This document shows, in pieces, positions 20,867-29,465 of a stretch of DNA of 32,297 nucleotides (positions within the stretch are counted from its first letter, which is position 1; the number at the start of each line of letters is the position of its first letter). The notes under the pieces were generated by a model. The model worked only from the letters and a program-made list of their open reading frames with translations. It searched no databases and was not told the origin of the DNA. Origin of the DNA: a virus; IMG/VR virus record IMGVR_UViG_3300042557_000613, positions 1 to 32,297 of that record. The stretch is one strand, 5' to 3'. The translations under genes and the position numbers were made by a program.

Positions 20867-21297
20867 TATGTTACGTTTATATTTCTTCTTAAATTATCGG
20901 CAGTCATTCTCTCAAATGATTGAACCTGTGAGTTAGCAGCCACACCGCCAATGGTTGCAAGGTTGGTTATGTTCCAGGTACCTGATTGGTTGGCAGATAC
21001 CGTACCGGATACAGGCGAAGTAACCCCCGATGGGTCAACAAGCATACGCCCTGTGAGCGGGTTAACCTGCGCAAGTCCGATAGTACGTGTTAAAGCGTGT
21101 ATAGCCATCCTCATAGCCTCTATCGCCTGCATTAACTCCTGTGTTGCGGTAACGGGCAGAGGGGTAGTTTCGTTTACATCGTTAGCAACTCCATCTGAAC
21201 CCCATGTAGGCTTCACCCTTTGAAACAGGATACCCCCTATATCATCTGCTGCGATTGTTGCACCGCTCCCCGGTGTATATCCTACGTTATCTGCCAT
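20866..21297 (-). CDS. Hypothetical virion-associated protein, 143 aa
   Basis: 143 residues. A glycine/alanine-rich start (MADNVGYTPGSGATIAADDI) is followed by a helix (TQELMQAIEAMRMAIHALTR), then VSGTVSANQSGTWNITNLAT, a beta segment found repeatedly in phage structural proteins. The last stretch is helical and basic. It lies between the Kelch-like and the 136-residue structural gene with one-base overlaps on both sides. Likely a fibre or neck component; the family is not recognised with certainty. Confidence 0.55.
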   Translation of the reverse strand: MADNVGYTPGSGATIAADDIGGILFQRVKPTWGSDGVANDVNETTPLPVTATQELMQAIEAMRMAIHALTRTIGLAQVNPLTGRMLVDPSGVTSPVSGTVSANQSGTWNITNLATIGGVAANSQVQSFERMTADNLRRNINVT

Positions 21298-21707
21298 TAT
21301 TGTATTGTTAATAGTCCATTCGTGCCATCAAAGTCAACTGCCAAAGATTCACCGCTATTCAAAGTGAGAGATGTGCCGTAATCATACCACCCTATCAAAG
21401 GCCCGCCCGCAGCCGTAGAGTTGTAAACTACTAAGTATCTGAATGGCCCGGTACTACCGCCTGTAGATGTCAGGGTAATGTCATTCACTACCAACTTATA
21501 AAGCCCTCCAGTCTGCGAAGATGCAGAAGTTGTAAGGTTACGAGTAGAAAGGTTGGTGTATGTAATTTGCGTAATGTCTGCAAGCACACTATTTGCCGAG
21601 GTCGGTAAGGTATTAGTTAACGCAAGTGTTAATTGGTCAGAGCCAAGATTATGCACCTTCTCCGCTACTGCTTCAACAAAGGGGTTGAATTTATTAAATA
21701 CTGCCAT
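21297..21707 (-). CDS. Phage structural protein, 136 aa
   Basis: 136 residues. NPFVEAVAEKVHNLGSDQLT near the start and LALTNTLPTSANSVLADITQ are typical of a small phage structural family found among head/tail genes of many phages. The rest is beta-rich (GPFRYLVVYNSTAAGGPLIG; LNSGESLAVDFDGTNGLLTI), suited to a decoration or fibre-base protein. Its place here after the lysis cassette, rather than near the capsid genes, is compatible with a tail-associated role. Confidence 0.65.
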   Translation of the reverse strand: MAVFNKFNPFVEAVAEKVHNLGSDQLTLALTNTLPTSANSVLADITQITYTNLSTRNLTTSASSQTGGLYKLVVNDITLTSTGGSTGPFRYLVVYNSTAAGGPLIGWYDYGTSLTLNSGESLAVDFDGTNGLLTIQ

Positions 21708-21729
21708 GATTTATAATTGTAGTGTAAAA

Positions 21730-22299
21730 TTACATCAATTCCTTAAGCAAAATTGCCGCCCCGACTTGCTTGCTCACGGCTTCGGGATTGTACTTACCAT
21801 CCGCTACGAATTTGCCCTTATCGTAATGGTCAGAGTAACTCCAGAGGTAAGGCGTAGCAACCGAGCGCTTGCGGTACCCGAATCCGTTATTCGCTTCAAA
21901 ACGATACAACATATCCTGCACCCCCCAATCTTGCCATTTGTGCCAATTCTTTAACCTAAACCAATCTTCTGCCGATTCCTCCCATGTATATGACTTACCG
22001 AATTGCGGAGGGAGTAATGGCCGTCCGGCCGGTACTTGCCAGGTACGAGCGGTTAACGGATCGCCATTGTGAATATGCTTACTGAAATTGCAACTGCCTT
22101 CTAAGTAGTGAACTATCCCCAGCGCATACCACGGGCATTTGAGATTGAGTTTAGCGGTAACGGATAAGTAACGCTGCTTGCCTTTATTGATTAGTGCAAC
22201 GGCTTTTGCTATTTCGGCTGCTTTATCTTCATCCACTTGCATGGAATCAAACATCGCCTTATACTCAATTAAAGAAACGATTGGTTTTACGGATGCCAT
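21730..22299 (-). CDS. Endolysin (COG5526-type lysozyme family protein)
   Basis: 189 residues. The core WYALGIVHYLEGSCNFSKHI (about 57-76) holds the probable catalytic Glu. It is followed by HNGDPLTARTWQVPAGRP (about 77-94), FTWEESA-like YTWEESAEDW, and the late TPYLWSYSDHYDKGKFVADG. This combination marks the lysozyme-family endolysins, which cut peptidoglycan. No signal peptide, so release depends on the adjacent holin candidates. The first 35 nt overlap the end of the spanin-like gene. Confidence 0.85.
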   Translation of the reverse strand: MASVKPIVSLIEYKAMFDSMQVDEDKAAEIAKAVALINKGKQRYLSVTAKLNLKCPWYALGIVHYLEGSCNFSKHIHNGDPLTARTWQVPAGRPLLPPQFGKSYTWEESAEDWFRLKNWHKWQDWGVQDMLYRFEANNGFGYRKRSVATPYLWSYSDHYDKGKFVADGKYNPEAVSKQVGAAILLKELM

Positions 22300-22753
22300 A
22301 GATTATAATTATTACAATACCTCCGATTATAATTCCGATAAAAGGTACGCGATTTGATTTCTTACTGCTTGTTGATTCTACTTTGCTAAGTGCAACCGTA
22401 TTACTCACACTGCCCGATACGCTATCCTTTATAATGCCATTGAACGTATTTGTTCGCTGCTGATATGCGTTCGTGTAGATTATGCGTTGCCGTAATACAG
22501 GTACATCTTTATACACGGTATCGTATAGTTCAATAGTCTTTGTATTAAATTCCTGTAGTTCGGTTACGATGCGGGAAGTGTCAATAACTTTAACGTGTAC
22601 GGTATCACGTAGGTATATTGTTGTAGATTGTTCCTGTTTAGTGGTTTGAGATTTCTTTACACTATTGCATGATGTCATAATCAGCACGAATAGCAAAGCC
22701 ATAGCAAGTAACCACCATTTAACCCAACTGTCCGAATTATTCGGGCTTTTCAT
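22265..22753 (-). CDS. Candidate unimolecular spanin (lipoprotein with C-terminal TM)
   Basis: 162 residues from ATG 22753; ATG 22765 is an alternative. The N-terminus is a lipoprotein signal: WVKWWLLAMALLFVLIMTSC, with the lipid-attachment Cys at its end. A polar, Thr/Val-rich periplasmic region follows (RDTVHVKVIDTSRIVTELQE), then a C-terminal membrane helix, VPFIGIIIGGIVIIIIYGI, and a basic tail. An outer-membrane lipid anchor plus an inner-membrane anchor in one chain is the T1 gp11 u-spanin design, for fusing the two membranes at lysis. It lies between holin candidates and the endolysin. No sequence homology is claimed. Confidence 0.7.
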   Translation of the reverse strand: MKSPNNSDSWVKWWLLAMALLFVLIMTSCNSVKKSQTTKQEQSTTIYLRDTVHVKVIDTSRIVTELQEFNTKTIELYDTVYKDVPVLRQRIIYTNAYQQRTNTFNGIIKDSVSGSVSNTVALSKVESTSSKKSNRVPFIGIIIGGIVIIIIYGIRKTNRFFN

Positions 22754-22988
22754 CGATAGCTGCATATTGTTCGCCGTTTGCGAGGATTGCGGAAAATACC
22801 TCTAATAATGTAGGAAGGAAAGCTATTACCGTTGCCACGCTTGCCATTTGGTGGTCGGTAAGTTTGAATATCTGAAATACTGCCAACACGGTGGGGCCGG
22901 ATAACAACCCGATAACCCTTTTGGATTTGCGGTACCATTTCGGGGCGGGGTAGTTTACATTAGTCAGTCCTATGCTTGTCTTTGCCAT
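22737..22988 (-). CDS. Holin-like membrane protein, 83 aa
   Basis: 83 residues with two hydrophobic segments, VIGLLSGPTVLAVFQIFKL and MASVATVIAFLPTLLEVFSA, a basic N-terminus (KWYRKSKR) and an acidic C-terminus. This is the layout of small phage holins. It overlaps the 60-residue membrane protein upstream by 29 nt and the spanin-like gene downstream by 17-29 nt. It may be holin or antiholin to its neighbour. Confidence 0.65.
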   Translation of the reverse strand: MAKTSIGLTNVNYPAPKWYRKSKRVIGLLSGPTVLAVFQIFKLTDHQMASVATVIAFLPTLLEVFSAILANGEQYAAIDEKPE

Positions 22989-23142
22989 GTTTGAATTTTT
23001 GTATGTTTACGATAATAGTAACGATTGCCGATAGTATTGTGCAGTAGGTAGCCACCTGCGAGGCGGTAACGTGTGCTAACATCCATAAACCCATTGTGAA
23101 TAGTAACCCCTTTACCGATGTGCTATCTACGTGCTGCTCCAT
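22960..23142 (-). CDS. Second holin-like membrane protein, 60 aa
   Basis: 60 residues with two membrane segments (VKGLLFTMGLWMLAHVTA and VATYCTILSAIVTIIVNI) and a short basic C-terminus (KFKHGKDKHRTD), like class II holins. It is coupled to the secreted protein upstream (TAATG) and overlaps the second holin-like gene by 29 nt. The pair may be a holin/antiholin set; which is which cannot be told. Confidence 0.65.
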   Translation of the reverse strand: MEQHVDSTSVKGLLFTMGLWMLAHVTASQVATYCTILSAIVTIIVNIQKFKHGKDKHRTD

Positions 23143-23489
23143 TATTTCTTTTTTTGAACTTTATACAATGAGATGATATAATTATCTATAAGTTTTGCAT
23201 AGTTACCCCATTGTTCTAAAATAGAAGGCGGTATTGGTATGTTTGCATCCATTACTTTACGGCCTTTCTTATCATAGGCCACCACGTATGCCGTACATCC
23301 GGCTTGACTATCTCCTGTGAGTCCGAATATACTCCACGTTATTTGCGAAGTGGTATCTTTTGTAAACTTGTTGGACTCAACATCTTTGATTTGTATTGAG
23401 TGTGGAATAGTATCCGTTTGCGTTTGCACTTGCACGGGTGCGGGTGCGGTTGTAGATAGTGCGATTGAAAGGGCGATTGCTGTTATCAT
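23142..23489 (-). CDS. Secreted hypothetical protein, 115 aa
   Basis: 115 residues. A short hydrophobic start (MITAIALSIALSTTAPAPVQ) looks like a signal peptide with cleavage near the Ala/Pro segment. The mature part is polar and beta-rich (TSQITWSIFGLTGDSQAGCT; AYVVAYDKKGRKVMDANIPI) and ends in a basic tail (SLYKVQKKK). Its position directly before the holin candidates suggests a role in lysis or in the periplasm. I do not recognise the family. Confidence 0.6.
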   Translation of the reverse strand: MITAIALSIALSTTAPAPVQVQTQTDTIPHSIQIKDVESNKFTKDTTSQITWSIFGLTGDSQAGCTAYVVAYDKKGRKVMDANIPIPPSILEQWGNYAKLIDNYIISLYKVQKKK

Positions 23490-23501
23490 ATTACAAAGTT
23501 A

Positions 23502-25124
23502 TTAGAATTTAGCGATTATTTTCCAGTTGGTGCCATCGCACATTATTTGCACGGTGGCATATTGTACGGATAGTGAATAAGTAGCAGCCCCATCAATAGT
23601 TTCGGATGCGTTGCCATCAACGGTAATTGTACCCGCTCCACTATTCTTAATGATTAGTATTCTACCTGTGCGACCCGATGATGCAGGAAGGGTAACGGTG
23701 AAAGTACCGGAAGTACAATCAATAACGTAATCATCATTCGTGGCGGTGTATGCACCTGTTTTGGTAACGTAGGCTTGTCTAAACCCTGTTCCTTTTATGG
23801 GGCCGGTTACGTTTATTTTATCCACTCCGTTATCAGCAACTCCATTAACATTTAAACTTGTATTTAAATCTAATGACCCTGAATGCTTTAATACTGCAGT
23901 ATAATAAGTACCTGTTGAATTTGTTACCCCTAAAGTTAAATCCAACGGTGTATGAGTTCCAACGGCTCCATTTTGAATAAAGACAATATTACCAGAATTT
24001 CCGGTATAATTACTATTACCACTACCTGCTACGGCAAGTTGAAAAAGGTAATCTCCATTTAATGTAGCCCCATAACTACCGAAAGTATTATTTTTTGTGG
24101 CTTTAAAATCCCATGAGTTATACACTTGCGTTCCGGCAGTTGCATTATTTACAAAATAATAAAATATAGCTGAATTACCGGGAGTTGGATGAAATTGATA
24201 ACCTACAGATGAATTAAAAAATGATGTTGTAGGCATATTATAACCAATTTGCCCCAAATTATTTACTACCATTGTATTTCTGCTGCCTACAACGTCATTA
24301 ATACGAAATAATCTATTCCCACTATTGTAATCATTACCTGCCCTCCATTGAGTAGTACCTGCATTTTGAAAATCTATGTATGCGTTTGTAGTGCCTGTTC
24401 CATTTAATAAAGCAAGGTTATTACCTGTACCTGTTGCCTTTAGTACTGTTGCTATTGCACTCCCACTCACCTGCAATTTATCAACTCCGTTATCGGTGTT
24501 GGTGTTTATTAGGGTAGTTCCTGATACTGATAGTTTAGCAGCGGGAGTAGTGTAACCTATTCCCACATTGCCTGTTGAATTTATATAAAAAGGATAATTA
24601 CTTGAGGTATTATTCCATATTCCTATATCTCCGCTGCCGTTTACCCCTAATGTATATGAAGATGCAGGGCCTGTATTATTTAAAGTTAATGCAGGTAATG
24701 ATCCTTGTATTTGTAATTGTTTTACAAATCCGGCAGTATTAGTTGGAAATGTAGAACCTATACCAATATTTCCATTTGTATTAATAGTCATAGCCAATGC
24801 CGAAGCCGAATCCACAATGGATGAATTGCCGAGCGTTGTACCTGCAGTGAACTTTGGCACATAATTCGTAGTACCACTACCCCCAATACTCCCACCGCCA
24901 CCTGAACCAACCTTTACCCATGTACGCTTGTACTTAATGTACAGAGAACTATCAGCCGGCCTTATCAGTATCTGCGAACTATCAGCCGCAACCCCGGCGG
25001 CGGTGTCCTTAGTGGGAATACCCAAACCATTAACGTAACGTACCTTACTACCCGTTTGCTGCCATTGAGCGGATGCTGATAGGCTGCATAAAGTAAGGGT
25101 AATTAATAATAATCTTTGTAACAT
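23502..25124 (-). CDS. Tail fibre-like protein with a signal peptide
   Basis: 540 residues. It starts with a clear Sec signal (MLQRLLLITLTLCSLSASAQ), then a Gly-rich linker (VGSGGGGSIGGSGTTNYVPK) and a long beta-rich, Asn/Thr/Gly-rich region (NTNGNIGIGSTFPTNTAGF; YTTPAAKLSVSGTTLIN). Two copies of NGVDK-[LI]-x-V-[ST]-G occur at about 210 and 425. The end, DGAATYSLSVQYATVQIMCD, is typical of phage fibre C-termini. It lies in the tail module beside the tail tip. A signal peptide is unexpected in a virion protein. Confidence 0.7.
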   Translation of the reverse strand: MLQRLLLITLTLCSLSASAQWQQTGSKVRYVNGLGIPTKDTAAGVAADSSQILIRPADSSLYIKYKRTWVKVGSGGGGSIGGSGTTNYVPKFTAGTTLGNSSIVDSASALAMTINTNGNIGIGSTFPTNTAGFVKQLQIQGSLPALTLNNTGPASSYTLGVNGSGDIGIWNNTSSNYPFYINSTGNVGIGYTTPAAKLSVSGTTLINTNTDNGVDKLQVSGSAIATVLKATGTGNNLALLNGTGTTNAYIDFQNAGTTQWRAGNDYNSGNRLFRINDVVGSRNTMVVNNLGQIGYNMPTTSFFNSSVGYQFHPTPGNSAIFYYFVNNATAGTQVYNSWDFKATKNNTFGSYGATLNGDYLFQLAVAGSGNSNYTGNSGNIVFIQNGAVGTHTPLDLTLGVTNSTGTYYTAVLKHSGSLDLNTSLNVNGVADNGVDKINVTGPIKGTGFRQAYVTKTGAYTATNDDYVIDCTSGTFTVTLPASSGRTGRILIIKNSGAGTITVDGNASETIDGAATYSLSVQYATVQIMCDGTNWKIIAKF

Positions 25125-25133
25125 AGTATAGGT

Positions 25134-25823
25134 TTATTGAACTAAAATAATAATTTTTTCCCCTGTAAAGAACGGCACTCCGGCATCTACTTCGAGCGTA
25201 CCACTTGAGATAGTCCACTTTGCCCCTGTACCCGGTGTTCCCGAATAAACAATGGTTTCAAACGATGTACCGCCACGTGAACCGTATAACATAGTTTTCC
25301 CCGCCCCACCCGGTATAACGATAGATGTTTCCCCACCTCCGGCGGTGTATTGTAATACCTGTGTAGTAGTTCCGCTAATAACCACCCCTGTAGGCGTTAT
25401 GGTTGTGCCTGCTAAGGAATACGCCCCTGTACCCTGATAGTTTACTTGGTAGGTGCTAATGTTCTTATTATTGCCCTGTAATGAAATTGATTGCAGCCAC
25501 ACCAATCCTGATACAATAACCAAACCTCCGGCAGTACCGTTATCAATCACGAATTTGAAAGATACTATCTCCCTGGCAAGTTGGGAGTTGAGCATAAACA
25601 GGTAAGAATAGTCATCCAGTACAACCAATCCATCGCAGGAGATTGACCACGATGCAACATCCGGGCGGGATTCTTTGAACCATGCGGATGCTATTCCTGT
25701 GGTTTCCATCTCATTCACATTCACGCTGAATGTGCAATTCCTTGCACACGCTATTAGCGTATCAGTCATTGCGATTGAGTTGTATCTGTATATGTTTAGC
25801 TTTTGGCCGGTTACGGGGGTCAT
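25134..25823 (-). CDS. Tail-tube-like / distal tail protein
   Basis: 229 residues. The N-terminal 130 residues resemble a tail tube fold: MTDTLIACARNCTFSVNVNE, METTGIASAWFKESRPDVAS, WSISCDGLVVLDDYSYLFML. The C-terminal 90 residues are a separate beta domain rich in Gly/Thr (TPTGVVISGTTTQVLQYTAG). The true major tail tube protein lies at 30119-30559, so this is a second, larger tube-like protein between tip protein and fibre, perhaps the distal tail ring. The call is by resemblance and position. Confidence 0.5.
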   Translation of the reverse strand: MTPVTGQKLNIYRYNSIAMTDTLIACARNCTFSVNVNEMETTGIASAWFKESRPDVASWSISCDGLVVLDDYSYLFMLNSQLAREIVSFKFVIDNGTAGGLVIVSGLVWLQSISLQGNNKNISTYQVNYQGTGAYSLAGTTITPTGVVISGTTTQVLQYTAGGGETSIVIPGGAGKTMLYGSRGGTSFETIVYSGTPGTGAKWTISSGTLEVDAGVPFFTGEKIIILVQ

Positions 25824-25827
25824 ATTA

Positions 25828-27867
25828 TTAGCATTGTGCGCCTTGTTCTAAATCGGTGCCTGTTAAAGTAAATGGTGTACCCTGTGCGCATACAAACTGC
25901 CCAGGGGTTAATGTTGCAGCCGGGTAAGAAGTTCCATCACATGCAACGTAATCGCCTAACCAGTTGGCTGCTGAATTATTGTACCAATTAAAGCAGGGTG
26001 TTGGCGGTGTTGGCGGTATTGAACTTACTAATGTGTACGGCAAATTAGTATTAGATACCTCTAATGCAGTACCGGATATTGTGTTGTTAACGTAATCTAA
26101 TGTGCAACTGCTATACGTAAACCTTGCAGTATTTATGCTAATTACGGATGTTGGGTCTTCGACTCCAAAGTTATCAACCAACCCGATTACTTTTGATCCG
26201 GTGAATAAATTGTATTGCGTTAATTGTAGGTTAATATTTGCTTTGCCGTAAATATTATACAATTGGCTAAATAGTAACGCAGTCAAATTGGCGTAAGAGG
26301 GGCCACCGGAAAACCGAGAAAATGTTACAAGTGCATTATCTGAAACGGATAAAATAGATTGTATTTGCGATACGTTAGTTGATGGGAATGGCCCGCCAAT
26401 GGGCGAGTTAATAGACTTCTTATAAAGGTTATTAGATGTCTGATTGTATAAAGTTTGCTTTTTTGCTAACGTAGATGAACCTGTCTTTTTTAGATTAGCA
26501 ATAAATACGGATGTTATTCCTGATGATAAAGCCCGAAAAGATATAGTTAGATTGCCTGTAGCGGGTGCAGGTAGTGTTGTTATTGTTCGAGTCTGAAAGG
26601 TGGTATTTGTTATTTCATCATCATAGTATTGAGTTGCACCCCACGCCCCTGCACCTGATATTAGTTTTGCATAGTTTGTAGTTGACATTCCTGATGTAAT
26701 CTTTATTTCTACACCTAAATTACCTATAACATTGCATTTGGTTTGATATTCTATTGTAATAATATCTCCCTCATTTACAACCCCACAGGATAAAGCGTTT
26801 AGAGTAGTATTAGTACTACCGGATGTGATTTGCGCTCCATAGATTCCATCAACCGTAGTCATTGTAAAAGTACCACCTGTGCCAAGCGACCTACTCCAAT
26901 TAGTGGGTATGCCAGTACCGTAGTCAAGCAAAAACATATTGCCGTTATCAACCGTGTTTTGTGCATAGTTTAAATCAGATATAACCTCAAGCGATGTAAA
27001 GCCCTTTTTGATTACTTTAGTTTGGCTATTATCAATAAAGTAATAAGGTGTACTAACATCACTTAGGTATGGGGTAATTCTTCTGTTAATGTTAACCGTA
27101 CTCAAGGTATCGGTTGCGCTTGTGCTATCGGTACGAAATACACGCAGCGTATCGGATGCCCTTTCGTTCACCGAGGTAATCCACCACTCACCGCCTGATT
27201 GATATAGCTGCGCTCCATGTGCCACACAAATATCCTGTAACACATCGTAACAACTTTTGAACGTATAATCATTGTTAGTCCAAGTAGTTGGGAATATGTG
27301 AGTTTTGCGGATATAAGATTCAGCCGTACTATGGGCGGTAGCATAATAATTTATAGCCGAATTAATATAGATTGTAACCGGATAAGCTATATTCAGTAAG
27401 CAGTTGCGGATAATTTGCAGTAGCGATTCGGATGTGTTAATTGTTGCGGATGAAGGTTGATATGGTACGGTTTTGAGCAACCCTAATCCATCCACACAAA
27501 TTATATCAACAAAGTTTCTGCCAGTTGTAAATTGTATGGCTATGCTATCCATTAATACAAACCCCTGCCATATAAAGTACGTTCCATTATTGGCAGCAAA
27601 ACGCACGTAATACTTCCTGTCATCCGTAGAAACTAAATCCGGGTAAGGCCCTGTAAAATCGGTGAAGTCTGCCCGGATGTTAAAGATAGTCGGCAGTATT
27701 GGTTGGAATGGGTCATCACCAGAACCTGCGCAGGTTAGCACAAACGGACTCATACCGGAGTTTACATTGTACTCCGGCCCTGTGTAGCCGTTTTCCCACA
27801 TTTCAGCCGTATAGGTTAACCCCGATTTGCTGATAGCTGAAAATATGTATTTCTTGCCGTATGCCAT
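25828..27867 (-). CDS. Tail tip / baseplate hub protein
   Basis: 679 residues directly after the tape measure gene, the usual place of the distal-tail/hub protein. The N-terminus (KKYIFSAISKSGLTYTAEMW; DIICVDGLGLLKTVPYQP) resembles the hub region of Bacteroidota siphophage proteins. The middle (GLLKTVPY through VLQDICVAHGAQLYQSGGEW) has hub-like beta barrels, and the C-terminal half is Ser/Thr/Asn-rich and may bind receptors. The end has Cys-containing short repeats (CFNWYNNSAANW; CDGTSYPAATLTPGQFVCAQ). The family is not certain; position is the main evidence. Confidence 0.55.
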   Translation of the reverse strand: MAYGKKYIFSAISKSGLTYTAEMWENGYTGPEYNVNSGMSPFVLTCAGSGDDPFQPILPTIFNIRADFTDFTGPYPDLVSTDDRKYYVRFAANNGTYFIWQGFVLMDSIAIQFTTGRNFVDIICVDGLGLLKTVPYQPSSATINTSESLLQIIRNCLLNIAYPVTIYINSAINYYATAHSTAESYIRKTHIFPTTWTNNDYTFKSCYDVLQDICVAHGAQLYQSGGEWWITSVNERASDTLRVFRTDSTSATDTLSTVNINRRITPYLSDVSTPYYFIDNSQTKVIKKGFTSLEVISDLNYAQNTVDNGNMFLLDYGTGIPTNWSRSLGTGGTFTMTTVDGIYGAQITSGSTNTTLNALSCGVVNEGDIITIEYQTKCNVIGNLGVEIKITSGMSTTNYAKLISGAGAWGATQYYDDEITNTTFQTRTITTLPAPATGNLTISFRALSSGITSVFIANLKKTGSSTLAKKQTLYNQTSNNLYKKSINSPIGGPFPSTNVSQIQSILSVSDNALVTFSRFSGGPSYANLTALLFSQLYNIYGKANINLQLTQYNLFTGSKVIGLVDNFGVEDPTSVISINTARFTYSSCTLDYVNNTISGTALEVSNTNLPYTLVSSIPPTPPTPCFNWYNNSAANWLGDYVACDGTSYPAATLTPGQFVCAQGTPFTLTGTDLEQGAQC

Positions 27868-27868
27868 T

Positions 27869-29464
27869 TTAGTTTGTTAACCCTCTGAAGGTGTTTGTTC
27901 TTTGCTGACTTAACCAAATATCCTGCCCCTGTATTCTACCCTCAACTATCACTCTGCTTGCGCCACTCCCCCCCATTTGCGATGCCGATGCAATGATTTG
28001 TTTCATCTGGTCGGGGCGTACAATATGCTCTGTGCCGTGTAGCATTACAGGATAGCCGGATTGTGGGCCGGAAACGGTACCGCCTTCAGCGAAGCCTAAT
28101 AACTTGCCGAACCCCTTTAGGAATCCACCTGCTTTACTTGCCCCGCCCACCGGATTGATAGCTGATAGTATTGCCTGGAATATTGCCGCCTTAGCTGCTG
28201 CCATTGCAATATCAATAGCCAACTGCTTAAACATATTACCAAACGCTTCACCAATATTACCTCCGTTAGCCATTGCATTTGCTATACCTGTGATGCCCTG
28301 CATTGCTCTATCGGTCAACTGATTTGCTAATTCAACACGGGCATTCTTTTGGTCATCTAATTCAATTTGCCTTGCAGTAATTTCATTTAATTGAGCATTA
28401 CTATCCATCCTTAGTTTGAGATTGGTTAGGTCTTTCTCTTTTGCTTTCTCTTGCGTAATAAAGCCCTGCCCCATCATCTGTGCCTGTAACCGCTTGTATA
28501 TTTGGATTTGCTCTTCTAAAACTTTGTTTTCATCTTTTACTGCAACCTCTTTAGTCTTGCCGCCGGGCGGAGGTGGCGGCTCTTTAGTTGATATTGTAGC
28601 ATTTTTAGCAGCAATCTCCTCAAGTTGATTTATCTTTTTTAATTCCTCCGCTATCTGTTTTTGTAATGCAAGCCTTTTTTGTGCAAATGTATTTAATACA
28701 ATTTGTTGCTCTTGCGCTTTAGTGGAATATGCCCCAGTACCGCCAACTCCTCCCATAGCAGTTGACTTCCCCTCTGCTTTTTTAAAATCTTCTATTGCCT
28801 TTGTCCTTTGATTAATTAACTCTATTTCAAGTTCTAATCTTTTTTGTTCAATAGGTGCTGCTAATGCCATTGCTGCTTTTGCAATAGATTCTTTTCGCAG
28901 TGATTCTAATAATAATTCATGTGCTTTTGTAGCTTTACCTACTAATATATCTTCATCTGAATAACCTTTCAGATACTCCCCATACTTTTCACGTAATTGA
29001 TTTATTGCATTTAATCTAACATTCATTTGATTGTTAGAATCTTGAGCAGATTTGAATAAAGTATCTAATGCAACTTTTTCTTCTGAAAGTGTTTTTACAT
29101 ATCCTTGATTAACCTTATCAGCAAGAGTCATAGTACCAAATAATCCCTCTAATCCACGAGTCCAAGCACCTGTACCATTTTGAGCAAACTGCAACCCTGC
29201 AACAAGTGCTGAAATACCTAACCCCAATGCCCCGGCAGCAGGGAGAATATTTGTTAAGTTATTTGCAATGGCATTAAACCCATAAGGTAAATCCTGTAAT
29301 ACCCTACTCATTCCGGTAAAATCACTACCAAGTTTTTTAGTTGCACCGCCCGCTTTACCCCCTGCAACCGATACGCCATCCAAAGATGTAACCGTTTCAC
29401 GCATGGCAAGCAACGCCTGCTTATTATCTGCCGTTAATACTATTTTGAGGGTTTCAACTGCCAT
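27869..29464 (-). CDS. Tail tape measure protein
   Basis: 531 residues, short for the family and suggesting a tail of roughly 80 nm if the usual 1.5 angstrom per residue holds. It has an Ala/Gly-rich amphipathic start, a hydrophobic segment ILPAAGALGLGISALVAGLQ, a long charged helical middle (RLELEIELINQRTKAIEDFK; QLEEIAAKNATIS), a proline cluster (EPPPPPGGK) and a second hydrophobic stretch near AIDIAMAAAKAAIFQAILSA. The C-terminal FAEGGTVSGPQSGYPVMLHG is typical of tape measure proteins. It follows the frameshifted chaperone gene by one base. Confidence 0.92.
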   Translation of the reverse strand: MAVETLKIVLTADNKQALLAMRETVTSLDGVSVAGGKAGGATKKLGSDFTGMSRVLQDLPYGFNAIANNLTNILPAAGALGLGISALVAGLQFAQNGTGAWTRGLEGLFGTMTLADKVNQGYVKTLSEEKVALDTLFKSAQDSNNQMNVRLNAINQLREKYGEYLKGYSDEDILVGKATKAHELLLESLRKESIAKAAMALAAPIEQKRLELEIELINQRTKAIEDFKKAEGKSTAMGGVGGTGAYSTKAQEQQIVLNTFAQKRLALQKQIAEELKKINQLEEIAAKNATISTKEPPPPPGGKTKEVAVKDENKVLEEQIQIYKRLQAQMMGQGFITQEKAKEKDLTNLKLRMDSNAQLNEITARQIELDDQKNARVELANQLTDRAMQGITGIANAMANGGNIGEAFGNMFKQLAIDIAMAAAKAAIFQAILSAINPVGGASKAGGFLKGFGKLLGFAEGGTVSGPQSGYPVMLHGTEHIVRPDQMKQIIASASQMGGSGASRVIVEGRIQGQDIWLSQQRTNTFRGLTN

Positions 29465-29465
29465 C

